This document shows positions 33,465-44,510 of a DNA stretch of 64,000 nucleotides, one piece after another (the stretch's first letter is position 1; each line of letters opens with the position of its first letter). The notes under the pieces are model-generated. The model searched no databases. It was not told where the DNA came from and saw nothing but the letters and a program-made list of their open reading frames with translations. The position numbers and the translations under genes were made by a program. Source of the stretch: Isoetes taiwanensis (taxonomy: Eukaryota; Streptophyta; Lycopodiopsida; Isoetales; Isoetaceae); NCBI GenBank assembly GCA_021234155.1, contig JAJEKV010000176.1, positions 851,737 through 915,736 on the forward strand, written 5' to 3'.

Positions 33465-35646
33465 GGGTGAAAATATTCTTACCCTGGTTATTGTGATTCC
33501 ATCGCAAGATATTCCCTCCCGCAGAATCACAGACCCTTCGGGAACTGTGTCAGGTGTACCTTCTGATTGATCCCAGCCATCCATCTAAAGGGTGCATCCT
33601 GACCGTTCATTTTATACCTTTTGGCGGAATCACCTCCGCAAAATACCGCGGGACGGAATCACCGCACTTTTATTCCATGCGACAGAATCACCATCTGGAA
33701 TATCTCACTAAAAATTCAAATTTTTGACGTACTGTTCTTGTGGGAGGTTTTTCGGCTATGGCGGCTTGCTCTGGCTGGGGTTTCCTTCTTTTCTTGTTCT
33801 TGTTTTATTTTTGCTTCTACAGATCAAAGATCTATCTGTGTTTTCAATCTTGGTTAAATGCTTGCGATGATGGGTAGAGAAGGAAATAGGTCGCCCATGC
33901 TTGCGTGTCCTACTGTGGAAGGAAAAGGCCTGGCCAGTTGATAATTTTGCACCGTTGTTTGCGATCCGGCGACCTAAATGGAGCACATCCGGTTTTTATG
34001 TCTTCTTCTTACCCTTTCTTGGTTAAATCTTACAGTCCGCAGCCTAAATGGAGCGAGATTCGGAAACTTAAGATTGGGGCTTTCAAAGATCGGGGTGGAT
34101 AAATTAGAACACGGAGGATGTATAACAAGTCGAGGCTTAAGATTTAATGGCGAAGCATTTTTTAGGGCTCTTTTTTGAAGCAGAATAGGCTTAAAACCAA
34201 GAGGAGCGAAGCATCAAGTGGTCCGAGAAGGGTAGAAGGCAAAGGAATTGGCAAATCTTTTTGAGGTTTGTTCTGGCCTTTGTTATTACTCAAACAATCC
34301 ACAAAATTAGAGTTAAAATTTCTTCTAGGGCTGGAGAAAAAGGGCTTCTTATGCTAGGGCTGATGGTAGAGATCAAGTTGGAAGAACTAAAATTACCGCC
34401 ACGGAAAATGGTGTTTAATCCCACGTAATCGTGAGCTTGTGGTCGACAAGGTTTCTTGGACAGGGGCTCAAGTTCTTCGAATGATCCGTTTCTAGGGCTC
34501 AAGTTGTGGATGATGTTGGAAAACTGCTTTATGCTAAGATTTGGAGTAGTGCAAGTGTTCTTGGAAGGGTCTGACAGAGGCCAAATTTACTCCCAAATTT
34601 GCACTTAAATGTGTAGCAAGTAGGCTGGAACACGATTTGGGATTACGCGTTTGATCCAATTGGGAACATTTGCATATCTTTGCTTTCAAGAGGCCAATTT
34701 GGTTAGTGGCATTCAATATTGGATTGTTGAAATATTAAGCAGCCATAAAGTTGTCCCAATTTCTACCCACTGATGCCCAGTGAGCAACAAACTCTATAAG
34801 CCTTTTATTGCTCCTACATAATTTAAGCTAGCACGAATCGTTACGGTTTTCCACAGAAAAATGTGAAGAATCCATGCAAGATTTAGTTCGGCCATGGCAT
34901 TCCCAATATTGGCAAGGGGTTCAAATCCCCATTCATAAAAATTCTGGGCGCTGCATAGAATAACAATGGACAGGCACACAAAAAATGGAGTAGCACAAGT
35001 TTATATTTTCTTCCAATTCAATCCACCCTGCTTGCTTTTGCAAGCAAATGTAGCAAGCAAATGTAAGTTATACTTTGAGAATCTGCCGCTCATCTGCAGA
35101 AATTGAAAATGGCAAACATTGGGCTTCTCCAGGTGATTCCGTCGGGAGGAATCCCATCTGGGGTGATTCCATCGGACGGAATCAGAATATGGTGATTCCG
35201 CCCCGCGGAAGTGGAAGGGGGTGATTCCACCGGGCAGAATCACATGGTTGTGATTCCATCTGGCGGAATAGCAATGTTGTGATTATGTCTGGTGGGATAG
35301 ATACGTAAGTGGTGATTCCATCTCACGGAATCAGACATTCGTGATTCCATCTGGCGGAATAGCATGGTTGTGATTCCGTCTGGCGGAATAACAAGGTCGT
35401 TCGTGATTCCTTCTGGAGGAATGCATTTGCGGGGTGATTCCGTCTGGTGGAATAACTCGGGGGAGATTCCATCGCAAGGGAGAATTATGGGTGTGATACC
35501 ACCGGAAGGTATATATCGCTGGAAAAGCGGCCTGCACGAAAAATGGGGCCTCTGGTACGGATAACGGGGTCGCGAGCTTGGTGATTCTGCGGGAGGGAAT
35601 ATCTTGCGATGGAATCGCAATAACCGGGGTAAAAATATTTTCACCC
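33465..35646. mobile_element. non-autonomous Mutator-like element (MULE), 2,182 bp
   Basis: Terminal inverted repeats of 66 bp lie at 33465-33530 and 35581-35646, both starting GGGTGAAAATATT when read inward; they match at 63 of 66 positions and all three differences are C/T transitions. They are flanked by a perfect 9-bp direct repeat, AATGTCAGC, at 33456-33464 and 35647-35655. A 9-bp duplication with long inverted termini starting with G is typical of Mutator-superfamily elements. The interior has no transposase. It contains GTGATTCC-type palindromes next to both termini (33493-33701 and 35133-35620) and a 1.4-kb AT-rich middle with only short frames. Whether the middle is captured host DNA (Pack-MULE) cannot be told here. 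Confidence 0.88.
35133..35620 (+). repeat. array of ~13 small palindromes GTGATTCC-N5-GGAATCAC
   Basis: Units of about 29 bp each contain GTGATTCC, about five bases, then GGAAT(C/A), for example GTGATTCCATCTGGCGGAAT. Each unit can form a hairpin of about 7-8 bp. Further copies lie at the other end of the element at 33493-33701. The clustering next to both termini suggests multiplied binding or terminal-repeat sites, but this is inference. Confidence 0.85.
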
Positions 35647-35732
35647 AATGTCAGCATGTTGTTGTGGAGCTGGCAAGTCCTACCTCTTCAATGGGGAATT
35701 GAATGTGCTGATTGGGTTTGCTACAGGTATAA

Positions 35733-37815
35733 CTAGAGGTATGCAACCCTCAACAGCATCACCGAGCAGATATATGTGTCATCTAAACTGCACATGACTT
35801 GCACCTCATCAACGTCCTCCAATGGTTGTGAGTTCAGGTCTACATAGGGACTAACAGGACCAGCAGGCTCAAGGTTTTGGTCAATATCTGGGCACGTCTT
35901 ATTGCCCGTAATGGCTACGCCAAGTGGGCTGGCTGCCCTAAGTGGACTCAACCCTTGCCTCACCCTCATTCTCAGCCTGTTCCTCACCTGTAACCTTCTT
36001 GTCTTCACCTCCTCACTCAATACCCTTTAAAAACCAAAACCAGATGCCACTCTAGACACCCCCCTTGGATACATAAACTCCCTAAGCCTTGCAGCACTTG
36101 CAGCTTTAGCTGCATCAGCTATCTTCCTCCTCTCTCTCCCCTCCCTGTTAGCCTGTGCCCTATTGGCAGCCTCCTCTCTTTCAGCTTTCTTCCTTGCTGC
36201 CAGCTGCTCCAATTTCATTTTTTCGGCCTCTGCCCTTCTTACCTGTTCTGCTCTCAATGCCTCGCAGAAACCATCACTTGATATGTGCACTCTTCCCCCC
36301 AGATCTGGGGGAAAGCCCCTCTTCCTTACCCTCATGGCCTGTGATGCCCGCACACACGTTTGAGATGGTTCTTGTAGACCAGCCATAGACCCTCCAACAT
36401 CAGGGACATGCACCTGACTTACACGAGCCTGAGAAGCCATCACTGCAACAACACCTTCATCACCAATTTCATGTGTATGTTCCACATGCACAGATTGTTC
36501 CACATGCTCACCAGCTTGAATGTGTGGCGCTTGGTCATTTTGCACATCAGTTGGGAGTTGTCCAGGTAAGGCCTCCCATAGCTTGTGCAATTCTACCATG
36601 TCAAACACTTCCATTGGTGCATCTGGATGGTACTCTTCTCCAGCTTGCTCATGGTCTTCTGTAATGTCTTCAACATGCACCCTCCCAAACCTAGTACACT
36701 CTTGGCCTGGCTTAACCTTTTCCTGGTCAAATGGCCAGATACCAGTGGCCCTAGAACCTGCCTTGATGTTGTGGGGTGTTAGGCCACGTGCAATTGACTG
36801 TGAAATCAATTCTGCTATCTCCTCCCTCTTTGGCTCTCCCCTCCCTTTGCTAACCATGTAGGCAGACCTAAGTCTCTTGAATGATGCCTTGAAAGGGGCA
36901 AAGCATGCCACATCTAGAGGTTGAGTGTACAGGCAATAAGGCAAAGTGAATGCCCTTCTCTCTTGCTGCCAATATGACTTCTAGATCCACATGGCTGCCA
37001 TGACCATTTCCCCCTTCTTAGCTATGATTTTCAGCCCCTTCACTTTTCCTGTCTGAATTCCAGTCTCATCAGCGTTCCATATCCGTGAGGCTGGGAAGGC
37101 AAACTCAGCATAAAAGTTGTCGAGGTTCTCCTGGGTCATGGCACAGGCCCTAGCCACATCTAGCTCCTGAGTGCAACTTCGGGGTGTCTTTGCTTAAAAA
37201 GCTTCCACCACTTACTGCCTGGTACTCCAGATATCCCTACAAGACCTCCCCCTGCTCTAGCCATCCCTGCTGCCTTTTCCTTGATAGCAGATAGGGTAAC
37301 TCCCATTCCTTGGTCTGCCATGCTAAGGGCCCAATTAATTGGAGGGTTGTCAATATTTGTGGATGGTTTGTTTGCTTGTGAGTTGTTCGACCATATAGCC
37401 AATCTCGGATTGTGGATTCTGGTATACCAGACCTCCTTGATGCCTCTCTAATCGAAATGCCAAGTTCACTTACCACTTCGAGGATGTCCAAAGATTTGCT
37501 CCCTCGTCCATTGACCTCTCCTACTCGCCTCCTTGGCATTGACCGGTAGCAAAGATCGCCTTGTGGTGCCCTCTTCTTTGTCCCGGGCCTTGAGACCCTC
37601 TTAGATGATGCCGGTCTCCCTAGTATCTTTTCAAAGATCGGTGATCGCCGCGCCCTCGCCGAAACCATGGTCGTCTTCGTGCTCTTCGCGCGGCCTCTTC
37701 TCGAGAACATATGAACTATGAAAGGAGGGCAGGATTTTATGTCCATGGAAGCCATAGCGGGAGTCGGAGAATTGAATTCAGAAAAATGCAATCGAGTGCT
37801 AGGTTTGGGCGCCAA
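35733..37815 (-). pseudogene. dead pogo/CENP-B-type DDE transposase
   Basis: Reading leftward from 37815. A psq-type helix-turn-helix reads SELGISIREASRRSGIPEST near 37460-37390. After a frameshift a CENP-B-type second DNA-binding domain ends SGVPGSKWWKLFKQRHPEVA near 37220-37165. After another frameshift the first catalytic block IWNADETGIQTG lies near 37080-37045. Downstream, TQPLDVACFAPFK and AGSRATGIWPFDQ carry the third block and the conserved tail (36944-36027 frame). The middle of the DDE domain, with the second catalytic aspartate, is missing: the sequence passes from MVMAAMW through a stop straight to YCLYTQPLDV. Frameshifts, a stop and this deletion make it inactive. The C-terminal region is charged and low-complexity. 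Terminal repeats and a TA duplication were not found. Confidence 0.8.
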
Positions 37816-38882
37816 TTCAAATCACCCGCATTGAATTCGTCTTTCAAATCGACATGCTCGGGGTATTTTCTCCAAAGACGTAATATGGTCATCCAATTGC
37901 ATGGATATGGTCACTCGATTGCACTGGTGACCCGGACTCAACGAACTGCAGGCAAAGGCAACGGCAAATACGGTTGATGGACGCTGGTGTCTCGGTGGAC
38001 GAAAACCCAGTTGATGACACCTGGCCACAATACGACAGTCCATAGACTTGTGGACCCATGGCAGCATGGAGTTAAACCGCGAAGGGATGGGGGGCTGACC
38101 CATGCTCCGAGGTGGGGTCGCGGCAGAGGGCGACCATACCCTAGAATCTACTTGATTAATTCCCATGCACGCATTAATTTGAGGGAATGAACAAAGGTGT
38201 TAAAGTGAATACCCCTTCCTAAGCCATTAAATGAAGATCCTACTTTGACAATTTCAACATAGATGACTGTCATCTAGAATTTGCTGATAAAAGTATAAAA
38301 GACTTTGATCATGGAGTTTCTAAATTGTCTTGTAAATGTAACTTATGATGACAACAGGAAGTTGTAATCCAGTTTTAAAAAATTGGAGTCAATACAAATA
38401 TGTTTTAAAGAGGATTTAAATGAGACAAAGTCAATTGTTTATACCACAAAAGGTCAGTTGACTCAATGATATTCAAGGTCAACAGACCAAGCATTGAGAA
38501 GTCAGCAGACATTTTCAGGGACACAACACTGGTTTGGAATCAACAATTTTTTCAGCCTCCCAACTTTAGGTTTTGATACCCTTTTTCTTATCTATTTCAG
38601 TGAAGAAAGATTAATCAGCCTCATATTGCCATCTGCCCTACCGCCTAACTGTATACAGTCATGTTTTTCTGAACTTAAGTATAGTAAATGTAAGATTGGG
38701 ATTTATAATGGTCAACTAAAGTCTCTAATATTTATTTTTCAAATGCTTTAAAGGATTCCCTACTAGTTTTTAATGAAAAGGCAGCCATCTTGTCAAAGAG
38801 AGTTTCCAAGTCCATCAAGTGAACATTGAGGAAGGAAAAAATTTCTATTGAAACTTATATACTGAACCTCAACCAGGCATGA
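37816..38882. other. intergenic, no gene recognised
   Basis: Possible 5' flank of the transposase relic (37816-38200), then AT-rich DNA. No supported feature. Confidence 0.4.
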
Positions 38883-39640
38883 TCATGCTCTTTTCCCACT
38901 GTTTGGATTTGTAGCAGGCACAAGTTTCCAGCGTCCCTTTGCACGCCGGCGCCTAAGGACATTGCGTCCTCCAGGGGTTGCCATGCGTGCTCTGAATCCA
39001 GAAACCCTTGCAACAGACTTCCTTGATCTGGATCTTTTGGTACATGCCATTGAGACCTTTGCCCTTACCTGTACAATGCGTGTGGAGGTCCTAAACATTG
39101 CCCTGTTTGAACCAAGGAACAGCCCCAATGACATTCCTGTTGTGAAATACAACTTCAGAAGGGTATTGCAATGAGACATTTTTCATTTTTACAAAGGGTT
39201 TAGAGCAGCCTGACATTGTTTCCAACCAAGTCAGTCTGTACAGAGAAAAGCAATATTTTGCCATCTAATAAGAGATAGAGTGCAGCTCCAGTCATGAACA
39301 ATAACAATAAGGTTCTTGATAAAGGTTCTATCACCAATGTAGCATTTCTGAATATAGAATAGGGCACGAAGAGGTATTCAGAGTTTAGAGGAACATGGAC
39401 TATGGACATGAACAGAACAGATAGAAAATCACAACCACATGAATCAAGTAATATACACGGGCATTGGATTGATAAGATATACATACCTGTAATGTTGGAG
39501 GATGCCGATAAGCCTGAAGCAGAAATGAAAGACGAACGCATACTCCGGTGGGCCGCAGAAGAATTGGAGGTGGAGGCAAGGCGGGGAAGAGAGGCCGAGA
39601 AGGGAAAGGCGCCTGCTATGGCCATCGTCGCCATAGCCAT
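38883..39640 (-). CDS. RPL34: plastid 50S ribosomal protein bL34 precursor, two exons
   Basis: Nuclear-encoded subunit of the chloroplast 50S ribosome. Model: exon 1 39640-39487, intron 39486-39137 (GT-AG, phase 1, 350 nt), exon 2 39136-38883; 408 nt, 135 aa, stop TGA. The N-terminus [19 protein letters not shown] is rich in Ala and Ser and lacks acidic residues, as expected of a plastid transit peptide. The C-terminal ~45 residues are the bL34 domain: [20 protein letters not shown] then [20 protein letters not shown], matching the HGFRxRMxTxxGRxVLxxRRxKGR pattern of bacterial L34, followed by a short plant-type tail NPNSGKRA. The donor ACAG/GTATGT and acceptor CACAACAG join in frame through a glycine codon. 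It looks intact and is probably the best expressed gene in the window. Confidence 0.93.
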
Positions 39641-39710
39641 TATCCTCTTTTCCGGTGAAATTGGATGTTCGCTTTTAAGGGGTTATTTGTAATATGGGAT
39701 TTTAATGAAA

Positions 39711-39722
39711 ATTTTTATAAGC
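39711..39722 (-). promoter_or_regulatory. candidate TATA element upstream of RPL34
   Basis: TTATAAAAATT on the minus strand lies about 75 nt upstream of the ATG at 39640. Supported by position and composition only. Confidence 0.3.
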
Positions 39723-39811
39723 TTGTCAAACTAGTACATAAACTAGTACATGTTTGTTTTTTTGGCTCTTTCATCCAGTCTAAAAATATTTGAGGTAGAA
39801 CCGAAAAATAT

Positions 39812-39938
39812 CTCCGCCCGATTTGGGTTATTAAATAAATCAATGGAAACCCTTCTAGGCTTCAATCTGGAAACCCTTCCAAATTTCCATGAAATCCGGA
39901 AGGGTTTCCTTATTGAAGCCCGGAAGTGTTTCCACTGA
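39812..39938. repeat. GGAAACCC/GGGTTTCC motif cluster, left copy
   Basis: Begins with CGCCCGATTTGGGTT (39815-39829), followed by GGAAACCCTTCT, GGAAACCCTTCCAAATTTCC, GGAAGGGTTTCC and GGAAGTGTTTCC. A related cluster in reverse orientation is at 42591-42810. This cluster lies about 170 bp upstream of the RPL34 start codon. Confidence 0.7.
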
Positions 39939-40675
39939 AAATAGAATTTTTTGGGTTAAGATATCCACCGTTAATTAATGATCAGAATTAAATTCCCACG
40001 GCTATTTTTTAGGAAGCTTTTCAGAGAAAGGATTTTTTTTTCCCCCTACCTTTTCTCCGGTGATTTTTTTCTGAAATTGGCGATTCAGGAAGAAGCGTTT
40101 CAGTGGCGATTTAGGATTCAAGGAAGTGTTTCAGTTTCAATGGCGATTTAGGATTGACAGAAGTGTTTCAGTGGTGATTCAAGAAGTCCAAAAGTTTAGA
40201 AGACGGTTTCTGGAGTTCGGCTTCAAAAGCTAAGCAATTTTCTTGCCGGATTTGCCACTATAATCAAGCTCAAAGAACATAGCCTTAAATAAGATCTGGA
40301 GATGGATTCAAGAATCGAAAATCATACTGTGGAGAGGGCAATCATAAAAAAAGTAACAGAAAGCTTGTGCGGGAAAACGTTGTGCTTGTGCCGCTGCCAT
40401 GGAAAATCTGTATTCTAATTTGCCTGAGTAGCTATGGAGGTTTTCTACTTCCTACTTCCGATTCAATCAAAAAGCTTCCGCTCATCATATTCAAAAGCTT
40501 CTGCTCATCATCTCCCCGTGCTCTCTTCTTCTTATTATTCATCCGAATTAATGTTTCAGAACAAATTTCTAAATGGTACTTTAGAGCGGCTTCTGTTGTG
40601 ACGTTCCACATATTTATACGGTATACGTATAAATATATTGACACGTCGCGTAGTAGGCATACGCCACCATGGGGT
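39939..40675. other. intergenic; GGCGATTTAGGATT repeats
   Basis: At 40080-40200 GGCGATTTAGGATT and GAAGTGTTTCAGT recur two to three times. No gene recognised. Confidence 0.45.
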
Positions 40676-42140
40676 ATGTTAACCTAGGGGGTTGATCTAA
40701 AAGGGATTAATTTAGCTATGCTAAATTAATAAAACCTAATTAAGTGTATTTTTGTCTTAATTAACCTAATTGGCTTAATTAGTTAATTAATGACATGCCG
40801 CCTGGCCCAAATCGATTGGGCAAGGCAGGGTTTCCAATTTGGACACCCAAATTAGGGCTTTTGGGCCCCAATTCGAATTAGGAGCAATTGGAGATGGAGG
40901 AGGAGAAGCAACGGCCAGCGCTCTTGATTAGTCGAGATGGAGCAGCCCAAGACCCATTTAGCTTGGTTGCTAGTCAAGAGGTTACCTTGTTGATTTTATA
41001 GCATAGCGCCTCTCTATGGTGTGTTCTCTCTCTGTTTTTCTCTGTGGTTTACCTGTTAGGCTAACCCTTGATTGATATGGTGAGTATTCTTATCTCTAGT
41101 TTCTGTATGTGCTTTGATTGATGGTTTAGTAGTTCTTTGCCTAGTTAGCACTCCAGAGATGGGGGATTACGGGGGGTAGAGACCTCCGAGCCCATGTATT
41201 GTAGTATGCTCCTAGATAGAGCCCCCTCAGATATTCCCATTAGATGCGGCTCAGATACAAGATCCCACCGAGATGTGGAATCTATGGCATCATTGAAGCA
41301 CCAGATAAGGGGCCGTAGTGATGAAGTGTGGGGTGGGGCCTCGCCTGAGCATAAAAGGCTACGGGGACTCCTTCAGTGAGCTAGGCCTAATAGTCGGTCA
41401 TGTAGAAGGCCGGGTATGGGTCTGACACTCCCTGGGTACAGTGGTCATCTTGTACTTTGAAGATAAAGTTAGGGGAGTAAGTCGGGTACGGAGGCGGGGG
41501 TCGCTGATGCGGCAAGTGTCCTCTAGCTCACCCATGGATTCACTGCGACTCTGGAAGGGGACACTTCTCTGACCTGCCTCATCGGACCGGGGAGATGTAA
41601 CCCGGAGTAGTCCCGAAGGGTGATTCCTTGGGATTGCGTCTCAGGAAGGCTACAAGGGCCATATAGCTTGATTCAAACTCATCTCAAAGTGTGCACCGGG
41701 CGGATGGAGTGGACAACCCTAGCCATCGTTTCTATGCCGATACCAACGCCAAAGTTATACCTGCTGTCTGCTGATCTCTTGAGACCGAGCCATTAGTCCA
41801 TCCTCACAGGAGTCTGAGCCGGGGTAGAACCTGGGGTTTGGGGTGTTTTCCTTAGGACTAGATGCATCTTATTTGCCGTTAGTACTTGGATGGATGTGCC
41901 ACCCTTCGTGGTGGTTATTTATGTATGATTTATGATGTGTGCTAACATGTATTCACGCTTCCGCGACTTAGGAGTCCCATTGAAGGCGTGGGCCGAATGA
42001 CACCTCCGTGTCCTTCACCCGGGCGTCTTTCTACGGATGGTCCCGAAGTTAGGCGGGAGGCCCCCGCTCATGGTGAGTGATTGCCATGGGAGGGGAAGTC
42101 CTCAGATGTATACGCCGGGGGCCAGATATATATTCGAGGG
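40676..42140 (+). repeat. LTR-like repeat, copy 1 (related copy at 62740-64000, opposite strand)
   Basis: Non-coding block with long stretches related to the reverse complement of 62740-64000. Shared strings include GGCGGATGGAGTGGACAACC (41702) and ATGCTCCTAGA (41208), plus the approximate blocks GGTATGGGTCT..GACAC and GGGAGATG. It begins near a TGTTAACC at 40675 that could be an LTR 5' end, but I found no matching CA end or target duplication. A solo LTR or LTR fragment is the best guess; boundaries are approximate. Confidence 0.5.
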
Positions 42141-42590
42141 AGCCGCCACATCGCAATTGGTCGCTTTGCAAATAGATTCTACTCAAAGGGTTTCCAAATC
42201 GAAATCGGCTCAGCTTTCGGCTTTCATTCTTTCCATGGTTTTTATTGTTTTTACCCCAACTCTTGGCTCCTCTAGAAAGAAGACGAAAATCTGCCAAACA
42301 AAAAAATTTAGTATGAATCAAGGTAGGGTTTGGAAGAAGCACAAGCAGTTTACAATCCGGCAGACCTGTATTTAAAATATAGTTTCGAATTTTTGCGCAG
42401 ATCCGACCAAAAACATTCTAAGTTTCAGAAAAAAAGCATTCTAAGTTGGTCCATGCATTCTAATAGAGCTAATTAATTAATGCTGGACGTGCACTTGATG
42501 GACGTGCGCCTTAATGGTGGGCGTCCGTGTCGAAAAGCGTGAGCCATAAAGGCTCACGTGTGTCAATATTTTGAAAAAAAATAATAATTT
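42141..42590. other. no gene recognised
   Basis: Sequence between the LTR-like block and the right motif cluster. It includes a short inverted repeat, GTGAGCC..TTATGGCTCACG, near 42539-42560. Nothing else supported. Confidence 0.4.
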
Positions 42591-42810
42591 CGTGGAAACC
42601 CTTCCTGTTTTTCCCGGAAACCCTTCTGATTTTCCAATATGGAAACCCTTCCAAATTTCCATGAAAACCCTTCCGAATTTCAGAAATTGAAAATTCAGAA
42701 CCGTTTCCATGGAAACCCGAATTTCCAGCCGGAAGGGTTTCCATGGAAATTCGGAAGGGTTCTCGTGAAAAATCGGAAGGTTTCCACGGGAGGCCAACCC
42801 AAATCGGGCG
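42591..42810. repeat. GGAAACCC/GGGTTTCC motif cluster, right copy
   Basis: Multiple GGAAACCCTTC(C/T), GGAAGGGTTTCC and CATGGAAA motifs in both orientations, ending with AACCCAAATCGGGCG (42796-42810), the exact reverse complement of 39815-39829. The two clusters may be the ends of one disrupted DNA element, but flanks show no target duplication. Confidence 0.65.
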
Positions 42811-43799
42811 TACTTAAAATCATCGCCGTGCATGTTAGTGTATACCAGATTTCTAGTGAAGCTCAAAAATACCAGATTTTACATATAACCTCTATTATTG
42901 CTACCCTCTATTATTGCTACCAATATTTTTCCTGGCATGCAAAAGCGTCAACTAGAAAATAAAAACTTCAACCGGCAATCCTCGAGCCTAACCCCCACTT
43001 TTTCGATCCCTGCTTTCATCTATCTATCTATTAGAATCTTCTCTATCCGGGGCCAATGTTTTTGTTTCTTAAAAAATAGAAGCCCAAATCAATGTTCCAC
43101 TAACACCATTGCTTCATTACAAGGGCTTTATAGATAAGACACATGTCGGACTTAGCATTCTCAGCTATGACTGCTGGACCTGATCATCGGCTTCGCCATC
43201 AGAAGCAAAGATGCTTCCCAGCCAACGAAACATCTAAAACAAGAAGCAAGAAGCAAAAGAAACATCTAAAAGAGGAGTCACTGGATTCGAACAATTAAGT
43301 TTGCACAACTCATTTCGTATTGCAGGAGAGTATTCTCGCAATGGTTCAAGCTACGATTCTTGTAAGGTATTGTATTCAAAATTGTATCTTGTATCCACTT
43401 TGAGGTGCTTAGCGAAGTTTTTATTTGAGGGTGATTTTTGCTAGTTTGTAGGATTTTTTTTAGTACTCGTAGGAAAAAAGAAATAGATCTTGCCAATTTT
43501 GACAAGTTCTTGTGGCAACGTCTCCTTGATCCTATGCAGGGTAGCGATGGAGGCAGTGCTTCAGAAGCTTCTGAAACCATGAATGTGGCGCAGAAATATG
43601 AATGTGGCGCAGAGAGCTTTCCTAGACTTTCATCAACCAGACTTTCAACAACGGGTCTGCGTCTTACCTTATTGTTTGTTTCTTTCTCTTTCAACCACGA
43701 AACTGCCATGTCCAAAATCTCTTTCAACCACGAAACTGCCATGCCCAAAAAGTCTGTGATAGAAGATGTAAAAATCAGGATTTCTTACTGTTTTGCTAT
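42811..43799. other. no gene recognised; 30-bp direct repeat
   Basis: A plus-strand frame (43438-43923) is open for 161 codons but its amino acids look random before the LINE part. CTCTTTCAACCACGAAACTG followed by CCATG is repeated directly at about 43687 and 43720. CTACCCTCTATTATTGC is duplicated near 42885-42915. Confidence 0.45.
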
Positions 43800-44510
43800 A
43801 TTGCTATTTGCATCAGGAATTTCGTACCCTATTTTTGGAAGTGGTATGATAATGGTCTTCTTTACATCAAGGATCTTTACAGAAATGGCCAGATCATCTC
43901 GTGGACTAGACTTAGAAATATAACACATGTTACCTCTAGTGATAACAAATCTTTCTTCATCTGAAGAACATTTTGATTCACTTCACTAATCTACCAGACT
44001 GTGACAATGCCTCACCTGGAAGATTAATGGGATTGGAAAATATAAGGTAAGTACAGTCTATTCCAGCTTGAATTACTCTCATAATCCTGTCAAAGCAAAG
44101 TATTAATGGTCTTTATCTGATGAGGAGTGCAAATGTTTGTTTGCCAACACTTGGAATTCCTATTGCCCTCGCAAGGTCAACTTCTTCATTTGGTTGATAG
44201 GTCAAAAAAGTGTTCCAAACCTTGTAGCTATCTCTTCAAGATCTCCAATTATTTTCCCAGTTTGTCAATCTGATTGTCATCAACTTGAAACCATAGCGCA
44301 TATTTTCTTTTATCCTAGTATCTCTCAATTCTGGAGTTGGTTCAACAGTAAATTTGGTGAGTATTTTCATGATGTCATTTATGGAAATCTTCTGGGGTAT
44401 ATTCAAAATAATGATCCATTTGCTAATACCATCATGTTCACTGCCTTGTGGTATATGGAAAGCAAGAAATAGAATTGTCCATGGTGCTAGATCCATTTGA
44501 CCCGGGTTAT
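43800..44510 (+). mobile_element. LINE 3' fragment with RT zinc-binding (zf-RVT) region
   Basis: Blocks typical of the ORF2 C-terminus of plant LINEs appear in order across several frames: WYDNGLLYIKDLYRNGQIIS near 43845, WKINGIGKYKVSTVYSSL near 44025, then NSYCPRKVNFFIWLI near 44155 and ETIAHIFFYPSISQFWSW near 44290. The polymerase core is absent and frames are broken, so this is a 5'-truncated dead copy. Confidence 0.75.

Noticed and set aside
34915-34935. T-arm-like GGGGTTCAAATCCCC inside the Mutator-like element
   Set aside because: Only a T-arm can be formed; the acceptor and anticodon arms are missing. At most a decayed SINE promoter.
36155-36861. Plus-strand frames over the pogo transposase
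   Set aside because: Antisense shadows of the minus-strand transposase remnant.
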